DNA from: Hyalella azteca
Lineage: Eukaryota > Arthropoda > Malacostraca > Amphipoda > Hyalellidae
Direction: 5' to 3'
Length of the DNA stretch: 64,000 bases
Assembly (NCBI RefSeq): GCF_000764305.2
Contig: NW_025930689.1
Span: 188,204-252,203, forward strand
The stretch's first letter is position 1; each line of letters opens with the position of its first letter. The notes beneath the pieces were generated by a model. It searched no databases. It saw only the letters and a program-made list of their open reading frames with translations, and was not told the origin of the DNA. The position numbers and the translations under genes are program-made. Positions 55,465 through 64,000 of the stretch are shown piece by piece.

Positions 55465-57620
55465 CAGGGTGCAGAGGGTGGATGCAGCGTTGCCAATATA
55501 TGGGTTTTTAAGTCCTAAGTGTCGCCGGGTAATTTTAAGATGCGTTGCCAGGTAATTTTTAATGAAAAGCCATTTACGCTGATGCTGAGTAATGAAAAAC
55601 TATTTACAAGCTACAAACTTATTTACCACTATGCAGAGGGTGGATGCAGCGTCGGCAATATATGGATTTATAAGCCCAAAGCGTCGCCGGCCATTTTGAA
55701 GATGCGTCGCCGGGTAATTTTTAATGAAAAGCCATTTACGCTGAGTAATGACGAACTATTTACAACTTTACAAGCCACGAACTTATTACAAGGTTGCATG
55801 CACGTGTCACCCCAAATAACTAATTTTACCCTAAAAACAGTCCGGTTGTGCAGCAAGTGTCAACTGAACAAGTAATAAAGCAGTCTGACCGCTCTAATGC
55901 GACCAAAACTACGCAATCAAAAAAATGTTGTTTACATTTTTTGCAGGAACTCATCGCAACTGATTTCCGGACAAGCTTTGCTGCATCGTAATCCATCCAA
56001 CGTACCGGAAACCTTACTTTTTTTCTAAATAGTTGGCTGAAGACTGAGAAATATATTAAATGCAAGAATTTCAATCTAAATGTGTCGGCAAGATCTTCTG
56101 AAGGCGAAAATTTTGCCGATAATGCGTCGCCGTAGGTCTTTAAATCTTCGTTCACTCTCTGCACAGTGGCTTATTTACAAAGTTGCATGCACGTGTTACC
56201 ATTGACAGCAAGTGTCAACTGAACATGTGGCGGGAACTCATTGCAACTGATTTCCGGACAAGCTTCACTGCATCCTGATCCATCCAACATATTGGAAACT
56301 TTACTTTTTTTTTAAATAGTTGGCTGAAGACTGACAAATATATTAAATGCAAGAATTTCAATCTAAATGTGTCAGCAAGATCTTCTGAAGGCGTAAATTT
56401 TGCTACTGAAGCATCGTCAAAGATCTTGCAATATTCATCCACTCTCCGCACAGTGGAGCCTTAGCAGCTAAGGTAAGCTGGGCAATTTTTTATTATACAT
56501 GGTGCATTCTAGGATTGGCTCATTTGGCTGTATTTATTGGTCTTGGCCCAGGGTGCAGAAAGTGGGTGAATATTGAAAGATATTTGGCAATGCCAAGTTG
56601 CCAAATATTTAAAGATATTTGGCAAAATTTATGCCTTCTGAAGATCTTGTCTACACTGCTACACATTTGGATTGAAATTATTGCAAATCTGAAAGACTGC
56701 AAGCACACACTGTACAGTGTACAGTAAGGTTCTGTTCTAGGTTCTGTTCTAGGATGGATGGATGGATCAGGATGGATGGATCAGGATGTAGTGAAGCTTG
56801 TCTGGGAATTAGTTGGAATGAGTGTAAGTGTTGGAGTGCATGGAGAGTAAGGGATATACTATCAAAGTTGTTAGCAGCATTTCCTCATTAAAAATTACCT
56901 GGCAACACTGGACAGTGGACACATCTTGAAAATGTATGGCAATGCTCTGGGTTAAAAATCCATATCTTGATGACACAAATCCATGGTCAGGAAGGTGCAG
57001 CGTGTAGTCGTGTATGCCCCAGGCCCCAGGGTGCAGAGCCGGATTGGAATTTTCCTACTTGTTTCTGAAATCTCATGGCTCCAATGTGACAAATTTTTCA
57101 TACATTTGAATTCTCGCCACCCAATTGTGCACTTTTGTTAACAATTAGATAGAAGGTAATTCATCTGGCGGGAAGCTCACGGTTCTGGAAATGGCAGGGA
57201 AAGCTCCTGTTTCAGTCCTAATGGTAGAAGTTTCCATGCTTGGTGCAGAGGGTGCAAGCACTAAGCAGCATAACAAGATATGGATTTTTAGCCCAAAGCA
57301 TTACCAGCCATTTTCAAGATTCGTTGTCAGGTAATTTTTAATAAGAAAATGCTGCTAACAACTTTGCTAGTATATCCCTTTCTCTGCATGCACTGCATCA
57401 TTGCAACTGATTTCCGGACAAGATAAACTGCACCTGATCCATCTGACCTTACTGTGTGTGCTTGCAGTCTTTCAGATTTGTAGTAATTGCAAAAATTTCA
57501 AAGTAGTTTCTAAACGCAATAATTTCAATCCAAATGTGTTGGCAAGATCTTCTGAAGGCGTAAGTTTTGCTTCTGATGTGTCGCCAAAGTTCTTTTGATA
57601 TTCACCCACTTTCTGGGCCC
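55465..57620. repeat. Tandem and inverted modules (GCAGAGGGTGGATGCAGCG family)
   Basis: Direct duplicates are 55475-55620 with 55632-55770, and 55940-56165 with 56220-56460 (both with CAACTGATTTCCGGACAAGC and AATTTCAATCTAAATGTGTC). Parts recur at 56570-56900 inverted, at 57390-57620, and at 40660-40850. Modules are joined by AGGGTGCAGAGGGTG. About 57045-57245 is a copy of the dispersed repeat at 39986-40190. This looks like a composite non-autonomous transposon cluster. Confidence 0.65.
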
Positions 57621-57699
57621 TGGTGTATGACGGAGGTTCATTTTGTATCCGGTGTATGCCGGAGGTTCAGTACGCCAGGGATAAAAGTTTCCAATATGC

Positions 57700-57960
57700 T
57701 TGCTAAAAACGAAAGTGTAACCCTCACCTGGCTCACCAATGCCCCATGATCAACACAGGCACACCCACTTTTTGATCAATGTGGCTGATGCCTTAAGATC
57801 TTCACAAACACACGTGCTTTATGATCAATATAGCCAATGCCCAATGGTCAACACTGATGCACACTTTTGCGATCAAAGTAGCCAATGCCTAATGATCAAC
57901 ACTGATCTGATGTCTGATGATGAACACTGAGGCAGACACTTGACAATCAATGTGGCATAA
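57700..57960. repeat. Degenerate ATGATCAACACTGATGC repeats
   Basis: Four to five loose copies of about 40 bp around CCAATGCCCAATGATCAACA. Frames here are by-products of the repeat. Confidence 0.55.
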
Positions 57961-58510
57961 CATTCAACATTGCAACATAATGATTTTTTACAACAAAAAA
58001 TAACACAAAATATGGTAACACTACATAAGAACACAACACATTGCAACACAAAATATCACTGCATAACAGCACTGCACTCATCACAACATATCACTACACA
58101 ACATATTATAACACTAAATATTACAACACAACATAATGTAACAACATAACATAGCTCCACACTGTAACATAACATAACATGACACATACCTAGTTATGAC
58201 ATAACCCAATACATTAAAACAAAACTAATTGTGATATTACACTATACATTGTAATATAACATGGAACAACAAAACCAATCATACCACAACATATCCTAAT
58301 AAATACATTATTAGACATAATAGCTCAACCCAGCACATTATAGCATCAAAGAGTATACCTAACACAATCAATTATGATACAACACATTGTAACACACAAC
58401 CATCAACATCAGATCAATTATAACAACCTAATATAATAGAATACATCATAAAATAAAAAGACAAATTATAACACAACAGAACACAGGACAACAGAACATA
58501 ATATAACATA
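57961..58510. repeat. ACAACATAACA low-complexity satellite
   Basis: An A/C/T strand built from AACATAACA, ACAACACA and TATAACAC words. It is the complement in style of the array that follows, with a switch at about 58510. Confidence 0.8.
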
Positions 58511-59580
58511 ACATATTATGTTGCATTATAATGTGTTGGGTTATATTGTGACATATTATCATGTGCTATGTTATGATGAGTTATGTTATGTTGTGATACT
58601 GTGCTATGTTATAATGTGTTATGTTGTTATACTGTGCTATGTTATAATGTGGTATGTTGTTGTACTGTGCTATGTTATTATGTGTTATGTTATGTTATGT
58701 TATGTCCATATTATGATGTGTTTTGTTGTTATACTGTGCTATGTTATGGTGTGTTATGTTGGTATACTGTGTTATGTTATAATGTGGTATGTTGTTGTAT
58801 TGTGCTATGTTATAATGAGTTATGTTGTTATACTGTGCTATGTTATGATGTGTTATGTTGTTATAATGAGTTATGTTATAATGTGGTATGCTATGTTATA
58901 CTGTGCTATCTTATGATATATTATGTTATTTTGATATACTTTGCTATGTTATGATGTGTTATGCTGTTACACTGTGCCATCTTATGATGTGTTATGTTGT
59001 TATACTGTGCTATCTTATGATGTATTATGTTATGTTAATATACTTTGCTATGTTATGATGTGTTATGCTGTTATACTGTGCCATCTTATGATGTGTTATG
59101 GTGTTATACTGTGCTATCTTATGATGTATTATGTTATGTTAATATACTTAGCTATGTTATGATGTGTTATGCTGTTACACTGTGCCATCTTATGAAGTGT
59201 TATGTTATGTTGTTATGCTGGGCTATGTTATGATACGTTATAATTTTTGTTATGTTATGTGTGTTATATTGTATAGTTACATGTTGAATTATAATGGTTT
59301 ATATGTTATGTTATGCTATGATGTGTTAGAATGTGTTGTGCTATGTTATGCTGTCATAATTTTTCTGTTGTGTTATGTTGTGTGATAATGTATTGGGTTT
59401 TGTTATATTGTGTTACAATGTGCTGTGTTATTTTATGCTACAATTTTTATGTTATTATGCATTGGGTAAAATGATATATGGTGTTATAATGGGCTACAAT
59501 GTGTTGTGTTATGATCTGTTATATTGTCATGTAATGTGTTTTGTTGTTTTATTTTGTGTCATAATGTGTTGTATAATGTA
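58511..59580. repeat. TGTTATGTTATAATG low-complexity satellite
   Basis: About 1 kb of TGTTATGTTG, ATACTGTGCTATGTTATAAT and similar words with higher-order units of about 100 bp at 58920-59200. The strand bias is opposite to 57961-58510, giving a hairpin-prone junction. Open frames rich in Leu/Cys/Tyr/Val are artefacts. Confidence 0.85.
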
Positions 59581-59659
59581 TAACATAACATTACTCATTG
59601 TAACACAACATAACAACCAGGTCTCACTCTATAAACACAACATTATGATGCAACAAGAC

Positions 59660-60290
59660 ACATGATAATTCATTAAAACGCATTTGAAAGCTTTTGAACA
59701 GATTTGAACTCGTTAAAACATGCTAGGATGCATTAGAACACATTAGAGCATGTTAAAACACACTACGCCTCATTATAACGCAACAGAAGCCACGTTCTTA
59801 TGCATTCTGCATTAGAACACAATAAAAGCTATTAGAATGCAGTGTAACACATTAGAACACACTAGATCGCATTAGAAGGCACAAGATCCTATTAGAACGC
59901 ACTAGATGGCATTTATAAGGAACAAAATTGCATTAGAAGGCACAAGATCGCATTAGAAGGCACTAGATCGCATTTATAAGGAATGAGATCACATTGGAAG
60001 GCACTAGATCACATTTATAAAAAACAAGATCGCTTTAGAAGGCACTAAATTGCATTTATAAGGAACAAGATCGCATTAGAAGGCACAAGATTGCATTGGA
60101 AGGCACAAGATTGCATTGGAAGGCACAAGATTGCATTGGAAGGCACAAGATTGCATTGGAAGGCACAAGATCGCATTGGAAGGCACAAGGTCGCATTGGA
60201 AGGCACAAGATCGCATTGGAAGGCACAAGATCGCATTAGAAGGCACAAGATCTCATCAGAAGGCACTAGATTATCTCATTAGAAACACAT
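59660..60290. repeat. 20-bp tandem repeat (GCATTGGAAGGCACAAGATT)
   Basis: From about 60080 to 60250 there are eight to nine near-perfect 20-bp copies. Upstream, to about 59660, lies a degenerate version (CATTAGAACACA, AAGGCACTAGATCGCATTTA). Frames on both strands through it are artefacts. Confidence 0.9.
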
Positions 60291-62560
60291 TAGTATGCAC
60301 TAAAATGCTCAAAACCAGATGCAGACGTATGCCAAAACAAGCCAGATGCGTATGTATGTCGGGCATGTATGCTAATAACATTATTTTAGCTCCTTGTATG
60401 CCAAGTTGTATGCCAGTACAAGGGCTTGGAGCCTCGTGTATGCCGGATTAATACGCGAAAAACGGCACCATCCTGGGTATGGCCCCGACTCTGCTTGCAC
60501 CCTCTGCACCCTGGGTCTTGGCAAAGCTGCAAAGGCCCAAAGGGTGCCCAGTTTGGCGGTTTTGGTGGGCTCCCCTCAGGCCCCTCTTGGGTGAAGGTAG
60601 TGTCGACTGTTGTCATAGTGACAGGAGACAGGACTTCTGATGACCAAACTTAAAAATTTAAATAATTTAATTTTTTATCAAAGTCAAATAATCACCTTAA
60701 ATTCATACCAGTATATTAAATGTAAAGTTAACTTTGAATAAATAATTTAAAATTTAATTATTTTTTAAGATTTTATACACATAGAATGAAGCATAACTTT
60801 TGAAGGGACTAAGTGTTGATTGTCAAAATAGCAAGTTAGAGCAAGTTACCATTTTCTTGGCAGAACATTTTGGTCAGCAGAGCAATACAACATGACATAC
60901 ATGTATTATGACATATACAATAAAACATACACATTTTACTTTAAAATTCTTCATTTCAGGTGCTGAATTTAACTTGTAACAAAGCATGAAAATATGGGGA
61001 TACAACTTTTATGATAAATTACTAAAATTAGTAGTCTAAGCACACGTCTAGTTCTTTACTTTATAACAATCAATGTCAATAAACTTTTGTAAACCACACA
61101 TTCAACTGGACCAAGTGGATCAATCGGTTCTGAAAGTGGTTTTGAGCAATGAATATAGCCAAATTATAATTTATTTAACAATTATGTATGATAATAGAGA
61201 TAATAAGTTTCCTAATGTTAACAGCATTGAAAGCCATGCAGAAACATGATTTTTTTTTATATTTTTTAGGTTTTTAATGACATGAAACCTGACTTCAAGA
61301 CCCCTTTCTATTTGAAAAAGTTTCATTTTGCTGCACCTGCTGTGGCAGCTGCTGCTTGCCAACACTGTCTCTTTTGTTTATATCTTAGTACCTGGTTGTA
61401 TGATGCTGGTTGTAGAGGTGGTGAAAGTGTACTTTATACCGGTCTGTAAAGGAGCATTGATTAGTTCAATATCCCAAAATATTATGTTTTTTATAATACC
61501 TATAAAATTGCACTACATTTCTGAATGTGTGAAGTTATGAACTACCATTCCATGCAGACTATTCCAAGGAATAAGAATTATATTCTATGCGCCTGCATGA
61601 TATAGACTTTGAATTTTTAATCATGAATGAAATTTTGTGGCGCTAAAGTGACAAATTTTTTATACAATTAGAATCTTGCGGCTCAGGCATACACTTTGGT
61701 TAACAATTTGATAGGAGGAGGTAGTTCATCTGGTGAAAATTTTTTGGCTTTAAAAATGGCAGGAAAGCTCTAGTTGCAGCTCTAAAGGCATGATGCAGTT
61801 CATCAACCCTTTATCTAGTAAGCTTAGTTTTATAAAGAAATTTAAATTTCAACACTCTGGACTAGAAAGTAAGACAAAATCTATCAAATAATTAATCCCA
61901 TGCATTTTTCAAAATTTTGCATATTTAAGCAGCAAATTTGCCAAATTATAGTTGATTAATCGAATAATCAAAGATGCAACTTACAAGTAAAGTATGATAC
62001 TATTCAAATTTAAACATGCCAATATAAGATAAAAAGTTAATCTCAGATTTGAATTTGATTCTAATCAATAGTATCATTAGGTTACTGTTATATTAAAAAA
62101 ACAATTTTTTTCTGGATAAAGAGTACTGGTATTATCTTTGATGGAGACAAGCTGCCATTTTCCCTTTAATGCTCATATTATAATTTTTGAGCGTCATAAT
62201 AGTTGATGACATGTATGGCACAAAGAATAATAGGCAGATGATTTGTTGGTGATAGGAATAAATAACATTAACCAAATTAATTTAACCTCAGACCAGGGGA
62301 TGTGGTGAGAACTATTGGGAGATTCTAAGTTACTGTATATGATAACTTGTTTTAAAGGATTAAGGAATTTTGTTCATCCAATAGGTATATTTTTATCTAA
62401 CAGGTTGCTTCCTTTATTGGTCATGAATGGAATATAATTCATATGAAAGTTGGCTTTTTACTTCAACAGGAACCAAAATCATAATTAGCAATATCTTTAA
62501 TCTTTAATGTTACCACTCAAGGTGCCTCCAGTCTGTAAAGGTAGCTAAACAGTTTGTGAT
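60291..62560. other. AT-rich intergenic region upstream of mRpL13
   Basis: About 60480-60620 holds a GC-richer piece (CACCCTCTGCACCCTGGG) linked to the GTGCAGAGGGTG modules at 55-57 kb. About 61600-61800 is a copy of the dispersed repeat (GTTAACAATTTGATAGGAGG). I see no gene; the mRpL13 promoter must lie near 62450-62580 but shows no TATA box. Confidence 0.5.
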
Positions 62561-62582
62561 AGAAATTCATTTTTAGTCCGGA

Positions 62583-64000
62583 ATGTCCTCTGCAAGAAGA
62601 GTCCAGGTATGTAATTTTTGTCAAAGGTTTATATTGCAGAAAACAATATTGGTATATAAAGGTATATATAAATAAAGGTATATATTGCAGGGAACATCAT
62701 TGAATACTTTTAGAACAATATGTATTCAGAATTGTGAATTTCAAATTATGACACAAAGATTTGGAGTATTTTACTATCAAATGTAGGTATGAAGTTTTAT
62801 GTAGTTTGTTTTTGAACCATTCATAACTGATGCCTGGTGGGTCATGTCAGTACCAAGTGACTAGGTACAAATAGGATTGACAATGGTAAATGTATCTCAG
62901 ATCAGAGGATTAATTTGTAATAAATTGTCATAGTTTATCTGAATTTTTTTTTCATTGGTTTTCTCAAGTTCACCATCAGTCAAAATGCACATCATAAACG
63001 TCTTGTTTATTAATTTATGTAATTCTGTCTTTCCAATAGCAATGGGTGACCTTTGGCCGTATGTGGTATCTATTTGATGCCAAGTGGCAAAATCCATTTG
63101 ATGCATCCACCAAGATTGTTAAAGTTCTTTCTGGCAGTCACAAACCCATCTACCATAATGACAGTAAGTAAGATTTACCTCACAGACTGAATTTATAATG
63201 CAATGTGCAACACAAAATGCTCTTACTTCTTGCATAATGCTTATGTAATCATGATTCTTGAATGTCTCCTGACAACTAAAAAAAAATCATTCACATTTAT
63301 TTTTCATGCATGAAACCGATGGCTTTGCTAGGCACTGATTTAGAGCAAATTTTGTGTATTCATTAGAATAGCTTTGTAGGCTCACTCACAAATACATTGT
63401 TCCTAACATCCACCTGGTTAATTCCTCATATAGGTTTCCCTGTTAGCACTTCCCTTGGCTTATAGCGGTACCGATATACCTGCTGTAGTTTTTTTAATAT
63501 ATACCAAATATTATTTTGTTTTCTCCCTTCCCCCATGTCAACAGTTGATTGTGGTGATCACGTGGTTGTGATCAACAGCGCTCAGATTGCACTGCCAGGA
63601 GATGAGTGGGAGAGACGTGTGTTCTACCATCACACTGGCTATGCTCAAGGCGCCTCATGGACTCTTGCTCACCAGGTCCACGAGAAGGACAAAACCATGG
63701 TAGGTCTCAGATAGACATTAAAATTGATATCTTGTGTATGTCATGTTCCAACACTACACTGATATTTCAAACATCTTGTAAACATTTTTCTGCTGAGCAA
63801 TATTTTATAGTACACATTTGTCATTGCAATAGAAATATCTTTAGTTCTTGGATATTTTTGAAATTATAAATGCAGAAACACCTAGCCATAGATAAACTAA
63901 GTTCAATTGGTCTATCGTCATTGAGAAAGAAAGTTCGATTTAATTTTTAGTATGGTAATGAAAGTTATTGGTTCTAAACGGCGTTGATCCATGACAGGTT
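62583..64000 (+). CDS. mRpL13: Mitochondrial ribosomal protein L13 (uL13m), 5' exons, runs off window
   Basis: It encodes a large-subunit mitoribosome protein of the uL13 family. Exons are 62583-62606, 63040-63163 and 63545-63699; phases agree (0, 1, 0) and give 101 residues. MSSARRVQ joins QWVTFGRMWYLFDAKWQNPF, then HKPIYHNDIDCGDHVVVIN, and WERRVFYHHTGYAQGAS. The order of W-x-T-F-x-R-x-W-Y-L, C-G-D-H-V-V and H-T-G-Y is that of animal MRPL13. GACAG followed by GTT at 63993-64000 probably opens exon 4 (GTT in phase 0); the family has about 170-180 residues, so the C-terminal third lies to the right. It is divergent from GCNA but about 31 kb away, so shared promoter control is unlikely. Confidence 0.92.

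Noticed and set aside
58518..59665. Cys/Tyr/Leu/Val-rich frames up to 132 codons
   Set aside because: Products of the TGTTATG satellite.
60045..60451. Frames with GRHKIALEGTRLHWKAQD-type repeats
   Set aside because: Products of the 20-bp tandem repeat, open on both strands.

Overview
This is a eukaryotic nuclear window, most likely from an arthropod and plausibly a crustacean such as an amphipod. That assignment is inference. It rests on GT-AG introns of 0.1-4.3 kb, a TATA box plus an arthropod-type TCAGTT initiator, short TTAGG-type telomere-like runs, and a dense mix of PIF/Harbinger, hAT-like, TA-flanked, SINE and LINE debris. No bacterial operons, rRNA, tRNA genes or CRISPR arrays are visible.

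Three protein genes can be supported. (1) Ubinuclein (UBN1/2/yemanuclein family, HIRA histone-H3.3 chaperone complex), + strand, 1477-23754. I could assemble it as 19 exons whose phases all agree, giving 5,175 nt of CDS and 1,724 residues. It has the N-terminal HIRA-binding block, the Hpc2-related domain, the conserved middle domain and a very long Ser-rich tail. (2) GCNA/ACRC (germ cell nuclear acidic SprT-type peptidase), - strand, 31664-26607. It has four coding exons and about 1,352 residues: a disordered acidic region, a SprT domain with HELCH, a zinc ribbon and an HMG-box-like tail. It converges on ubinuclein. (3) The 5' part of mitochondrial ribosomal protein L13, + strand, from 62583 and running off the right edge.

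Layout: 1-1.4 kb is upstream sequence with a truncated hAT-like MITE; 1.4-24.2 kb is ubinuclein, whose introns hold many minisatellites and transposon fragments; 24.2-26.6 kb is a short convergent intergenic region with a foldback and a LINE fragment; 26.6-31.7 kb is GCNA; 31.7-62.5 kb is about 31 kb with no recognisable host gene, built from nested inverted-repeat (foldback) elements, MITEs, a tRNA-derived SINE, a decayed PIF/Harbinger element with a MADF-type ORF, satellites and AT-rich DNA; 62.5-64 kb is mRpL13.

The most unusual native signal is that many tandem repeats sit on or beside splice sites. In ubinuclein the acceptors of exons 2 and 4 and the donors of exons 4 and 10 are themselves inside repeat units, and the acceptors of exons 6, 7 and 14 directly follow repeats. 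The GCNA zinc-ribbon exon has a 48-bp donor-spanning duplication. The clearest non-biological signal is two Nextera mate-pair linkers at 33151-33187 and 33290-33327 bracketing a 102-bp foreign fragment, which marks a chimeric assembly patch.
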